A stretch of 64,000 nt of DNA from Sipunculus nudus (GCA_026874595.1 CM049306.1:19273019-19337018); one strand, 5' to 3'; positions 25,698 to 39,697 are shown, numbered from the stretch's first letter. Numbers and translations are program-made. The notes: generated from the letters alone by a model not told the origin.

Positions 25698-26555
25698 CAG
25701 TTTTGCAGCATGCAGTAAAACCGAACATCATATATACTTTATTAGTCCATCTGAACGGTCTAATATATGTTTATTAAAATCGGGGGGCTGAATATTCTGT
25801 ATCAACAACCGTGAGCAGTACCTCTCTTTAACATGAAAACTAGAAAAATGCACTCAGAGAGTGCAGACCTCCGCCAAGGAAGCACATTATAATCATATGG
25901 CATTGTCAGAAATGTAGCAGTTTTCCTTTTTTAAAAAATCCCGGGATCCAGATGGTAATCCGGATCACTTCCAAATATAAAGAACCTTTCCTTTAATCAT
26001 TTCATCAAAATCCGTATATATAGCTTTTTGAGTAATATTGCTAATAGACAAATGTTGCTAACATACAAACAACGCCGGCAAAAACATAACCCTCGCGTGC
26101 CTGGGTAATGATACTAAAAAATAATGTATTTTCTCTCAACGATACAGGCATACAGAGAGTGTAAACTATAATTACAGATTCGTTTGAGAATTGGGAAATT
26201 ATCCTTTCTGCATATTTCTGTTAACTCATTAATAAGTATACATCTTTGTCCCTGGAGGTGTTAGGATTAGCAAGGATCTACTATGTATCGTCTTGTGAGA
26301 CAGATAATTGTGATAAATTATTTACTTCACATGGGTTAGTAATGAACCCCAAGTCTTTCATTGAAAAGTGTTTTATTGTAGACTACAAATACTTTGTTAT
26401 TTTATGTTTGTATAAAGCTTAATATTTAAATGAACAAAAGAGAAATGGTATTATATATGTTTGTAATATAGTTTGTATGATACTGTCGGATGGCAAAGTA
26501 ACAAAGGTGTGTTGTAAACTAACAGTCAGCAAATACATGTATTATAGATATTTTA
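25698..26555. other. 3' flank of the sulfotransferase gene; candidate poly(A) signal and repeat fragment
   Basis: ATTAAA at 25773-25778 is the nearest possible poly(A) signal; AATAAA occurs at 26884 and 26929, so a longer 3' UTR is possible. At 25855-25985 a diverged copy of the CCTCCGCCA repeat family occurs. Confidence 0.45.
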
Positions 26556-26690
26556 TTCAAGATGGCAATTTCATAGTTTTATATGGAATTAAGTATATTA
26601 TTCAAGATTGTAATTTCGTAGTTCTATATGGAATTATGTAATATTTGAACTCGTAATTTCATAGTTATATATGAATTATGTTCAATATAT
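26556..26690 (+). repeat. AT-rich tandem repeat, three ~45-bp units
   Basis: Three imperfect copies of AATTTCATAGTTNTATATG followed by GAATTA-GT-ATAT. Confidence 0.7.
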
Positions 26691-28050
26691 TATATTTAAG
26701 TTACTTGCGTCCAGTTCGATGTCTCTTATGAGAATGGATATAAAAAATGCAATCGTTAGAAACTTAGATAAGCGTCATAATTCTTTATGATGGATATCTA
26801 GGATTGTAGAATAGAAAATAATTCTTATTCCAGTGTTTTACGTTAATATCTTGATTAATATTATAATAATTGATTTATTGAAAAATAAATGATGTCTTGT
26901 ATGCTTCAATTATCCAATAACCATAAGCAATAAACATTGTTGATGAGCGAGAGATTAATCAATGCTCATCGCTGACACTGAACAAGATATAAAAATATAT
27001 AATCTATTCGTCATAAATTGGTAAGGAAGATCGAATGAACTTTTTATTATACTGAATCAGCATCACACGGAAAAAATGTTAGAATCTATCAAGAATCTTC
27101 AAGATACTGCGCTGTGGGAAAACGCTGTGGTAACCTGCCTGCGCATTCACTACGCTTCGGCCTTTTGAAATCAGTATGGCAAAGTCAAAGTTGACTTTGC
27201 CCAAATGCCCAAATTGCCCATAAGTACGTACGTTTTTCTTGCGGATACCCTTTAACGTGCCTCTTCTTAAACTGCAAGGACGACAGGCAATAAGAAGATC
27301 AATGTCTCATCACACCCGGCGCCGGGGCACTAAGGAAATGTAGGCATTTTTGCCATCCGTAAAACGGATGAATCGCTCACCGATCCGTTTCCATGCTGTC
27401 CGTTTTTGCGGATACGTTTGCGGAGCACGTTAAAATGTACATATGGAAACAGTCCATCTTAAAAAGAGGGATCCGATTTTTTGCGTACGAGACGTACGTG
27501 ATTTACGGATGAATGGAAACACAGCTTTAACCGCGGTTAAGATGCTGGCATGCATTTTCCCATAAAACTCTTGTCATAAAATTTCTGCATATTCTGAGCA
27601 ATCCCTTCAGATAATATAAATTAATTTCTCCCATTATCCAGTTCTAAAACTCACATGTGGGTATTGTAGCCTTGAACTGCCTTTCAGTACCCGGAGTTTT
27701 TGTGTCCGGCAACGGATTTCACAATAAAAATGGATTATTTAAAATGTCTTACAATGTTTACATTTTTCCAGTCATATACACAATTGATTTCTGTAAGTGT
27801 CAAAATTGACAGATCAACAACGCGTTCTTCGTTTTATCTATCGACTTTCAAAATTGGCCAGCCCTGCGCTTTTGTAGCATTAGATCAACTTAATAAATAT
27901 GCCGGTGTATACTGACCAAGATGCCGTGTTCGTAGTGAAGGAGTCAACGGCGACGGATTTCCCTTCTCTCCAGCAGGTGCCCACAACAGTAGGCGGCTTT
28001 ATTTTCCGAAGGATACATATAAAGGACAAAACGATATGGAATGCACAAAT
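26691..28050. other. Intergenic DNA with palindromes and a possible foldback relic
   Basis: GCAAAGTCAA-AG-TTGACTTTGC (27179-27200) is a perfect 10-bp stem. TTAACCGCGGTTAA at 27527-27540 is a perfect palindrome. Between them, 27340-27530 has GGATC/CGTTTCCAT words on both strands (CCGTTTCCATGCTG, GGATGAATGGAAACACAGC) as in a MITE relic. No gene was recognised. Confidence 0.45.
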
Positions 28051-30375
28051 TACCATGGCAAAATGACAAGTCACCTTTCGCCATGACAAAATGACATGCT
28101 CGCCTGGCACAATGACAAAATAATGTGCACGCCTCACGCGTTGACAAAATGATGCGCACGTCTCGCACCATGATAAAATGACATGCCGCCTCGCACCAAG
28201 ACATAATGACATGCCGCCTCGCACCATGATAAAATGACATCCACGCCTTGCACAATGATGAAATAAAGTACCCGCCTGGCACCATGACATAATGGTATGC
28301 CGCCTATCACCATGATAAAATGACATGCCGCCGCGCACAATGATGAAATAACGTACGAGCCTCGCACCAGGACAAAATGACATGCCGCCTCCCACCATGA
28401 TAAAATGACATGCAGCCTCGCACAATGATGAAATAACGTACACGCATCGCACCAGGACAAAATGACATGCACGCCTCGCACCATGATATAATGACATGCT
28501 GCGCCGCACATGACAAAATGAAATGCACGCCTCGCACCAGGACAATATGACATGCCCAATCGCACCATGACATAATGACATGCCGTCTAGCACCATGATA
28601 CAAATGATACATGATATCCACGCTTCGCACTAGGACAAAATGACATGCCGCGTCGCATCATGATATTATGACATGCCCTCTCGCACCATTAGGGCATGAC
28701 ATGCCGCCTCATGCCTTACAAAATGACATCCACGCCTCGCACCATGATACAAAAAAATCCAAGCCTCGCACCATGACAAAATGACATGCACGCCTCGTTT
28801 TTTGACAATGACATGACGCCTCGAACCATGATAAAATTATAAGCAGCCTCGCACCACGATTAAATTACGTACACGCGTCGCACAATGACATAATGACATA
28901 CAGTCTCGCACTTTGATTAAATTAACATGCACGCCTCGCACCATGATAAAATGACATCAACGCCTCGCACCATGACAAAATGATATGTCGCATCCCACCA
29001 TGACAAAATGACATCCACGCCTCGCAACATGATACAATCACATCCACGCCTCTCGCCGAGACAAAAAATGACATGCTTGCACCATGACATGAGAGGACAT
29101 GACATGTCGTCTCACGCCTTACAAAATGACATGCAAGCCTCGCACCACGACGAAATGGCATGCACGACTTGCACCATGAAAAAAATGACATCAACATCAC
29201 GCACCACGACAAAATGACATGCACGCCTCGCACAATGACAAAATAACATCTACGCCTTGCACCATGATACAAAGACATCCACGCCTCGCACCATGATAAA
29301 ATGGCATGCACGACTCGCACCATGACAAATGACATGCACGCCTCGCAACATGACATAGTGACATCCACGCCTCGCACAATGACAAAATGACATGTACGCC
29401 TCGCACCATGATACAAAGACATCCACGCCTCACACCATGACAAAATGACATCCATGCCTCGCACCATGATACAAAGACATCCACGCCTCACACCATGGCA
29501 CAAAGACATCCACGCCTCGCACCATGATACTATGACATCCACGCCTCGCATCATGACAAAATGACATACACCTCGTACCATGAGGAAATGACATGCCGTT
29601 TCACGCCTTACAAAATGATATCCATGCCATGCACCATGACAAAATGACATCCACGCCTTGCACCATGACACAAAGACATCCACGCCTCGCACTATGACAA
29701 AATGACATCCACGCCTCGCACCATGATACAAAGACTTCCACGCCTCACACCATGAAAAAATGACATCCACTTCTCGCATCATGACAAATGACATGCACGC
29801 CTCGCAACATGACATAGTGGCATCCACGCCTCGCACCATGACACAAAGACATCCACGCCTCGCACAATGACAAAATGACATGCACGCCTCGCACCATGAT
29901 ACAAAGACTTCCACGCCTCACACCATGACAAAATGACATGCACGCCTCGCACCATGATACAAAGACTCCCACGCCTCACACCATGACAAAATGACATACA
30001 CGCCTCGCACCATGATACTATGACATCCACGCCTCGCATCATTACAAAATGACATACACCTCGTACCATGAGGAAATGACATGCCGCTTCACGCCTTACA
30101 AAATGACTTCCATGCCTTGCACCATGACAAAATGACATCCACGCTTTGTACCATGATACAAAGACATCCAAGTCTCGCACCATGACAAAATGATATACAC
30201 CCTCGTATCATGGCAAAATAATACGCAGGCCTTGCCAATAGAAAAAATGACAAACACGCGCAGCACTATGTAAATGATATGCATTAAACGCTTTTATTTT
30301 TTAAAACGCCATTATTGATATAATGAAATGCTCGCCTCGCATTATGGAAAATGACATGCATGCCTCTCGGCATGT
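28051..30375. repeat. 29-bp-unit minisatellite, about 80 units
   Basis: Units carry CCACGCCTCGCACCATGA followed by CAAAATGACAT, with common variants (ATACAAAGACAT, CATGCCGCCTCG). The unit of 29 nt is not a multiple of three, and its minus strand has no stop in any frame, so long minus-strand ORFs (one of 330 codons) arise with a 29-residue periodic peptide. The last part (30265-30320) is interrupted by AT-rich sequence. The array lies between the 3' ends of the two genes. Confidence 0.9.
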
Positions 30376-32534
30376 GAGAATTGAATGCAATTAGACGCCT
30401 CGATATGAATGTACGGTGAGGTTTTTGTTTTAGCTTCAGTCGTTAGAACATTGCCCCGACCATATAACTGGGTACTGAGTAGCATCACCAATCTAATAAG
30501 ACTTACACTGCAACAAGCTGATGTGTGAAAAAGCGACTTATAGCGCCTCTGTCGGAGTCTATGAATATAATAACGCCTTTATGACGGAGGGATCAAAGCT
30601 CCGCTACCACAGGAGATGGCGCACTGGTGATTGAACCTTGGTCCGTTCCAATTACTTGTGATCGTATTTTGTAAGTTGATATAAACAAACAAATATGTTC
30701 ATGTCAAGAGTCGTGAACTTAATCCAGCTGTTTTAATATTATGTAAGGCATACCAAACGAAGAACCTTTATATAAAGGTAAGCGGTAAGTGACAAACTGG
30801 GCTTATTGAGAAATCCCTGGTTTAATATTAACACCAGTGAAATATATAATATATTTAAGATGTATATGTAACATTTTACTCAAAATATGTTAACAATCAG
30901 AGTTTTCATATCTCGAGGAACAACTACATGACAAATGCTCGGTTTAATAATATTTTGCATCGATTGTTCACTTGTTTGTCATTTAGCTTATTTACTGCGG
31001 CAGTTTCTGTCCTGTACGAAACCGTAGAATATGTCAAGCGTCAAAATAGCTACATTTACAGTTAAAGGATGACTAATACGGTCAAAGATAAGCTTTATTG
31101 TATTTCAACACCTTTAAAGTAGAGAGAGAAATAGAGAAATAGAGAAATCTCTAAGCAGCAGCTGCTGTAAATATACTCAGGGTATCAGTGTTAGTCGACC
31201 CATACAATAAACTTTTTTTATCTTAGCTTGTAGTCATTTCATAACCAGTGTGTATCACTGATGGACATGCGCAGAGGGGGCGTCTGAGGATATGGATTTA
31301 AAAATGCAAATTTAACTGGCTATGAAGCTGTTCATGAAGCTTCCAGATGTAAGCGCCATCTAGTGATTAATGGCGTGATCAATTGAATTTCTCATGCTGC
31401 TGCACATCGGCAAACAAGTACAACCGCAACAGTATTATATTTAACCATAAGCATTTAGAACAGGGGAGAGTTGTGGAACATTATATATAAATGAATATAG
31501 TGTGTGCTTGATAGAAGGACTTTTAATACGTTTATACTGTAGATACAGATACAATTATACAGATACAATTCCTACAATCGTCTCACGTAATCAGTGTTTG
31601 CCTACACTTAGTGTAGATTGTTAATGATACAGACTGTTTTTTTAAAGCAACGACCAACTACTTGGAAAGAAATAAACATATCCTGACGCACCTGGCGTAA
31701 AATGCCTTTTTGTCTGATATTTAAAAAAAATATACGTCCCTGAAAACGTTAGCAGAAGCGGATTAACATGCATCATTATGGTTGCACGTGGAGGGAGGTC
31801 TGTCACAAAGATCTTCCGTTGTTATAAAAGCGGTTTCTCGAAGTTTTCTCTCTGGGTGCTAGAGCCATTTGAATTGTTCATATATCATATATAAACAGTG
31901 AATTTACCTTATGTTTACTCAATAACTTTCTCAGTCTGCCGCTCCATCCTGGAGGGAAGTTCTTCTAGACCTCTTCGTGTGTTATGCGATGACATTTAGT
32001 TTCATAGATGTGAAACAGACATATCAGTGATAATTTAAGTGCGAATAACACTTACAGTTTATCCTGCAAGTTTATCCCTGGAATAATTTTCTGTAATTGA
32101 CAGCTTAATTGGGTATAATCACCGGTCGTCCATCATCAGAACACTAAGCCGTTAATTTAAGGCACATAAAATATAAGGCTGTTATTATTGACATAATTTC
32201 TCTGTATAGAGAGAAAGGTGTATAAACAAAGGTATATCCTATCCGAATCGATCCAGTTGCATGGAAAATTATCGATTTGAAACACTGTACCGCATTATCA
32301 GTCACCGCACCCGGCAGTGCGATAATCCAAGACTTGAATATAACCACAAAGCTTTTAAATTATACACAGCAAAGTTTGTGCATTTTTCTTTTTGATCACT
32401 GACTAAATTCAACTTGTGACGTCAGTGTTACTAAATTAAGAAATCACGTGACATCAAAATCACGTGGTACCCTGTCCTATATAGTTTTGCAAAACCAAAT
32501 GCCGTAACTTCTATATTTGACGAGATTTTTCAAT
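30376..32534. other. Intergenic DNA, 3' flank of the spondin-like gene
   Basis: Nothing coding was recognised. No AATAAA (TTTATT on +) was seen close to the spondin stop; TTTAAT at 31522-31527 is a weak candidate about 1 kb away. Confidence 0.5.
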
Positions 32535-32791
32535 TTAGGTCGTTGATTGTGGTCTGGTGGATATTTTCCCTCTTAGGTAGGGGTTTCGTCTACTCCAGGA
32601 TGTGAACCGGAAAGGAGCCCAGTCACAACTGCGCATGCTCCCACACCTCTGCTTGTCCAGCAGGTTAGTACAAGGCGGAGACTTACGATCTCTGTTCAGT
32701 TGGAAGCGTCGCCTTATTTTCCGACCGAATCCGCATGTTCTTGAGCACGGGCTCCATTGTGACCATTGAGAAACGATGCATGCGTACACAT
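32535..32791 (-). CDS. SPON2: Spondin-like exon 4: thrombospondin type-1 repeat and C-terminus
   Basis: The acceptor TTTTTTTCCAG (minus strand) precedes the exon. The exon encodes YACIVSQWSQWSPCSRTCG, six cysteines of the TSR (282, 293, 297, 318, 327, 333), and a basic tail ending RPQSTT-TAA. The Asp codon is split 1+2 with exon 3. Confidence 0.92.
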
Positions 32792-35700
32792 CTGGAAAAA
32801 AATACATAAACAAAACAAAAAATGAAGATGAAACATTTAAATTATTATTAGCTCATGTCTTATAGATTCTCAATTCATGCAACCGATTTAAATATCTATG
32901 TGTGAATATGGATATTTGAAGAAATATTTTGGCAAACAGTTTGTCTAAATATAGGTACTGTACAAACACGCCTTTCTTTAAACAAGGGACCTGTGGGTCA
33001 CGGTGCTCAGCTGAAATAGTTTATGAGAATACTTTTTAACAAAAACCTAACATATTGATGCGGCAACAGTAACTTTTTTGTATATTATTATCTGAGAAAT
33101 GTACACAATACACATATTTTGTGTTGCCTTTGTACTTTTACGGGCTTACATGAAAGGGCAGTAGCCTCTTATGATAACAAATTTGTAGAAGTATTGATAA
33201 TTCAACTAAGTGACTGTAATATATGCATGTAAATTATAAAATATGCTTTTTCAAAATGTGGGTCCTGTGATCAAGTTTGATATCCATTTGTTAATCCAAA
33301 CTGGAGTTATCATTTAGAAATAAATTTGTGAACAGATGGCCCCTGTGACCTTGAATTCGACCTTGTGACCCAAAAATCCATAGGTTTCTTACACTATTGG
33401 CAGGTGAGAAAAATGTGGAAGATGGAAGGTTTGGCTTAAAATATTCTACAATCTTTGTAAAGAAGTGGGTCCTGTGACCTTGACCTTTGCCCTTATGACC
33501 CTAAAATCAAAAGGGTTCTTACTTTACTGGTAGGCCATATATTAGTCAAGTTTGAAACCAATATTTCAATACAACCTGGAGTTATCATCTGGAAACAAAT
33601 ATATAGACAAATGATCCCTGTGATCTTGACCTTTGACCACACGACCCCAAAATTAAAAGGGTTCTTACTTTATTGGGGCCATATATAAATCAAGTTTGAA
33701 ACCAATATGATTATCCCAACTGGAGTTATACTTCAGAAACAAATATGTGGACAGATGGCACTGTGACCTTGACCTTTGACCTTGTGATCCCAAAAACAAG
33801 CAGGTTCATCTCCTATATCTCTAGGTCACCTATATATGTGAGATGGAAGGTGTGGGATGAAATGTTTGGCATCCACAATCTTTCTAAATAAGTGGGTCCT
33901 GTTACTTCGACCTTTGACCTCATGACCTAAAAATTTAGAGGTGGGCCATACATAATTCAAGATTGAAATCGACATGTCAATCCAAACTGGAGTTTTAATC
34001 GGGAAACAATTTTGACGGACATGCAGAAAGACGAACAGACGGACAGACGAACGGACAGTGTTTACTATAGGGCATCCGCTTAATCAAGAGGGGCCCTTAT
34101 AACACACAAGGTTTCAGGACACTAGATGAAACCGCATCTCAATATAATTTTGATGTTTCAAAATAAAGGGAAAAAATCATAAAAATAGAAAAAATAGAGC
34201 TGACGCCACCTGTCTTCAGGTACTGAAGAAACCAGTCATGATCAATAAACACGCCAGGTTTCGGGACACTAGATGAAACCGTAGTCGAGAAACTGACATA
34301 ATTGGTGTTATTTAACGGTCTCCTAAATTGGAGGGGGGGGGATCGTAAAAATGCAAGTCCTGCCACCCGTTATCGGGAACTGACAACCCTATTTAGGTCA
34401 ATATTCAAGGCAAGATTCAGGGCAATCCATGCATTAATTATCAATATACTGGAGGTTTGTATCAAATTTTTAATTATTCGGGGGGGGGGGGGGTACTTAG
34501 AATCCCCATAGTTCGGAGAATATAGGTCACAGTGACCTTATTTCAGGTTTCCAAGGAAATATTTTTTTGACCTCCCTTTATTCAGTTACAGATTTCGAAG
34601 TCCAACGGTGTCAAAACGTGCCAGCCTAACAGACAGACAGGCAGGCGGACGAACGGACGGACGGACGACGGACGCTGACCGATTACTATAGCTCAGTTGA
34701 CTCAAAGTCAGCTGACCTAAAAAAACAAACTCATAAGAATACCTTTCTGCTGTTCATCTGCGAGAATATCCTCGTTGGTGTCATTAAGATCGTTCTCCGG
34801 AAAATCGACAGATGGCGCAAACGTTGCACCTGCGTCAGAACCGGTCCCGCCGTAAACGTACTGCAGTTTTAAGACCACGGTGGCGATTGAAGGAAGGGAT
34901 GAACGTAATGGATAGTAAAAGGACCCTGCTGGATGTGAAGGAGACTTGCTCGTTATTGTTCGTATCTTCTTCTGCAGAGTCTCGGGATACTTCGGAGACG
35001 TGAAAAGTCGGCCTTGATCAACCCCTCCGTCCTTGACCTGTAGCTTGTACATCTTCTGTCGGAGCCAAGTCCCACCAGAACACAACTCCACGCTGTCCAG
35101 TCCCACAAACCAGTCCGGACTAGGGACCAGCCTACTGATCATCGATACCTAACACAAAATATGAGACACTAATCTGTGGATGAGTAAAATCAAATAACAA
35201 GTGACCCGTGGGTCATGACGCTCAGTCGACTGACATGTTGACAATATGTCCTTGCACAGACAACTAATTAAAAAATGTAGGTGGCATCATTGTTCATGCA
35301 TATTAGCTTAAGTTCATCAAGATCCATAGGCACAACAAATCTGATGACAAACCAACCGGCCTTTCATGAGGAATCTGACAATTTGTGTGTATTTTGCATT
35401 ATTTCTAGGGTGCTCAAACATACCCCAAAAACTCTAAGAATATAGTTCACTGTGACCCAATTTCAGGTTTCTGGAGAGAACTTTTGAGGAAATCTCAGGA
35501 TGTCAAGTTAGAAGATTCAGGTCCCAAAGATTATGATTCGTACCCTACTTTGGTATCAAATTTTTAATTATTCTGAGGGGTGCTTATAAGCCCCATAGCT
35601 CAGAAAATATGGGTAACAGAGAACTAAATACACGTTTCCAAGGAGACTTTTCATGTACCTCTCTGGATGTAAAGTGAGAAGATTCAAGGTCCAGCGGTTA

Positions 35701-38700
35701 CGATTTGTGCCCTGTTAACAGATGATCGCATCTTTAAAGGTCTCTAAAATAGAGAAAAAAAATCTTCAAAAACTGATGAAACACTCCATGATCAATATCC
35801 ATGCAAAGAATCATCGTAATCAATGCATTCGTTGTTCAGATACTTGAGCTTTTTGTATCAAATTTTTCATTATTCTTGGGGATAATTTGGAGCCCCATAG
35901 CTTGAAGAATATGGATAACAGAGACCTAATTTTAGGTTTCCAAGGAGACTTTTCATGGACCTCTCTGGATGTAAAGTGAGAAGATTCCAGATCCAGCGGT
36001 TACGATTTTTGCCCTGTTAACGGACAGACGGCTGGATGGCCTGACGGAAGACGGACAAAGAGTGATCGCTATAGCTCAGATGACTTACAGTCAGCCGAGC
36101 TAAAACAGAGAAGCATATAAATACAAATAGGTATAACGTATGCAGTTTTAGGGTGTATATGTTGTGCGGTATCCTCCGATCTCTCTCATCTCGAAATAGG
36201 CCTGCACTAAAATACCCGAGTTAATTGACAACGGTTATGGGTCAGCCCCTTTTTATGATTATCAATATGTGGAAATCAGTTTTCTGGGTGGCGCAGGCCC
36301 ATCTAACAATGTATTTATATTGATAAAAATAATAATAATTTAGTAAGAAATTATTGCAATACTTATTACCTTAACAATGAAAATACAAGGATACCACTGA
36401 TTTTTTTTTAAATTCCATAAAATATCAAGGATTTTTTAAAGTTAAAAAATACCGAGAATTAAACCGATGTGCAAAATATAAAATAATTTAGATATTTTAA
36501 ACTTTTCGCTTATTAAAGCCAACTATTAATTACCTACTCCCAGTAGAATTTATATGATTTCTTGCTCACTTTGTCTTCATATTAATGGACTGTATGAAAT
36601 TCCTGTTAAATAAAAACTTCTTATAATGTCTCTGTTACAGAGGTATGTACTTGTTTATCTAATAGCTGTTAGTAAACATGCTGAAACGTCTCCAGTTGCA
36701 AACCACTATTTGAAAAACTCTGGTTCATTTCACTTGCTATCAGATCCAGATGCCTTGTTGAACGTGTTTGGACTACTTTGCGGGTCCCAACATTTTATGT
36801 TAACAAAACAAACAGCTCGTGTGCGGTGGGCTCGGCGTTTTCTGCTCTAATATATATCGGTCAAAGGTAAAAATTGGAACATGAAGCAGAGTTTAAAAAT
36901 ACCCCAGTTAACCTCTCGGAATATCGGGAATTCAGTAACATGGTCGAAATTCGTTGAGCCTTTCCTTGAACTTTGATTGCGTATAATTTCGCTCACATTG
37001 ATAATTTTGTAAAGTTTTACACCATGAACACTCTACTCATAGCTTTATAGCTCTATGCATGCACCAATAGATCAGGGATCGGTGAACGGGTCTGACCAAT
37101 CTCAAGTTGGGATCCCAAATTCTATGATGGACGACTCAGTATCAGATCGACATGTTGTTCCATGTTTGAACGCGCTTCTGCTGCTGGGGAAAATGGTGAG
37201 CAATATGACTGGTAGATGGCGCAACATACAAGAACGCGCCTTCGTGTTGACAGGGCAGAACTTCTCGCATAAGTGTCATTATTGGTTCTGGAATCTTATC
37301 ATTTAAAGTATATGGCGTTAGAAAGCGGAGGTTTTCCCATGGTTACCTAACTATTAACAATATCCACGGAAATCTTTGGGCCCCAGCACACCAGGGTGCA
37401 TGGGACCTCAGTGCCGACTCTTATCACTGAAGCCCTGTAAAGTCGGTATGGTGAATAACTTATATTTTCGTTTTAGGGCATCACAAAGCTCTTTGAGGAC
37501 CTGAGGAATTTTTGCATATTAGGACGTCACGCTTTATGTGAAGGACATCTATCAACAGCGGCCAATTAGCCTTAAACAATGGACAGATCTACACGCTGGT
37601 AACTTGAAATCATGCATTCAGGGAGTCCTTACATGGTCCAAATGGGCCATTGACCAAATGTGGGCCATGGGCCAATAGTGAATTCATTGTATGCACTATC
37701 GTAACGAATCAATTTTGTAACGATAGGCCCAGTACTCTCTGTCGAAATGACGGGGGCAGCGTTTGCAAATAGTGTGGCCCCTGTGAATTCGTGTTTAAGC
37801 ATGAATGACACATGAATCGTCGAGTTTGTTTCAGCCAGCGGATACATATATTTTACATGTTGACTACCATCGTCACGTGTACACTTGAATATCTCACAGG
37901 GGACCATGCCGACTGGCTGAGAAATAATTTTGTTATGCCAAGCTAATTTTGAAGAGCGATGGGCTAATAAACGGTAATTGTTACACCTGCTACCACTGAG
38001 TCTGGAGTTAAATTGGTGAAACCTTCACTGAACGGCCATCGGACTCAGCATATGGGAAGGGGTTAATAATAATATGATCGATCGAATAAGGATATTAGTA
38101 GCAACTGGGACGGCAATAGGGGATATCTGAATGAAACGTGAGTCTGGAGCAAATTTCTGGGAAAGACCGCAATTAACTGCTGACATCACTAGAAAAGACC
38201 TTAGTTCAGCGAGGCGGTGATGTGTGGGGCCGACCGTCCCACAGCCATGGAAATTGTCGGTCAGAGAGCCACAAAGTAATCATACAATTTGCCGCGAGGT
38301 GGCAGTAATCGTTGTAAGGGTTGCGGCACAGCAAGAGCCAGTTTTGTGTTGGGATTTTGTCATGTTCATAGATCGTGAATGCGTCATAGCAATTCGTAGG
38401 AGATCATAGACATAGGTACCAATAATCAAATCACAGGGTACAAAGAGTAGTCGCAGAAAATCCTGGGGGTGGAGGGTGGTGACCTTTGTCGAACTAAAAA
38501 TTTTGGGAAATAGAATAAGCACTTAATACTTGAATACAAATCCGGATTTTACATCGTGATAAACTACCCTGATTTGTGCCATTGAAACCTAATTTTTTTT
38601 AATGTTTCTACACTGTGTGAAGGGGAAAACCCTTTCCTAGGAAGTATGGAAAGGGACCATCCCCCCCCCCCAACATACACTCACCCTCCCCCCCCCCCCC

Positions 38701-39697
38701 CCCACCCACCCACCCCATTGCCCTACTTCTCAAATCCTGTACCCGAATGTACCCGAATTCACAAAAAAATATGATTTCAATATTTGTTGCTTGACGGAAA
38801 TCGAAGATTTCGTTTTTCTTCATATCATCGTCCAAAATCCTCATAGCAAAAATAATCTATAGCTCATTATATTTGTTATTCCGAGACCTTTTTTCTTATG
38901 TGTAGTTGCCTCGAATCTGCCTTTACCCTGGTTACGAAATTTGGGGAAAAGTCATGATATTCGAAAATAATGGGTCTAATTTTTCTAACTTTGTCAGTTT
39001 TAAAGCTAGAGAGGTCTAGCTTTTTTGCATCAGGTACCATTGAATTAATATTAAAAGATATTATTTCAAGTCTAGCAATATCTCGCATGGTAACTCATCA
39101 ATGCAAGATATTGCGAGATTTCACTTAAGGATGCCCTAGAAGCCACAAGTTTACAGGGATTGGCTTTAAACTGGTACACTTTATGTCCAACACTATCTCA
39201 AAATTGATTTTTCAATGATAGAATATGACCGCTAGGAGGCGCTACACTGTGAAACCTACAATATTTGGTATAAATCTTAACTACATAAACTATAACCCAT
39301 TTTGTTCCTCTGTATTTTTTCCATAAGATGATCTAGTCATCTGTTATCTCAGATGTGTTAGTGTATCAGTATGACCGTCTGTTTGTCCGTTGTCATCAAA
39401 TTCGCCTTAATGCTTGATATATGGGATCCTAGAGGCCAGAATTGTTTATCATTCACTCTAAATGTTATCCATTTAATAGAACACGTAAATTTCTAAACGG
39501 TCTTTCAGTGAGTCAAAGATCAAGGTCATCGTATAACAAAAAATTCTTTTTTTTTTCTTCATATCTTTGTCCAGAATCCTCGTAGCTGCATAAACTTTAG
39601 CTCATTTTAATTGTCATTCCGTAGCCCTTTCTCTCATGTGTAGGTGCTTCAATCTACTGTAACTATGGTTTCTTTAAGTAGTAGTTGTTCATGATGA

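Noticed and set aside
28922-29914. 330-codon minus-strand ORF and its overlapping companions
   Set aside because: It is produced by the 29-bp minisatellite, whose minus strand lacks stops in every frame; the peptide repeats every 29 residues, has no domain, and other frames are open too.
28051-30375. CRISPR-like array of ~29-bp repeats
   Set aside because: Units are contiguous without unique spacers, diverged from each other, and the DNA is animal; it is a minisatellite.
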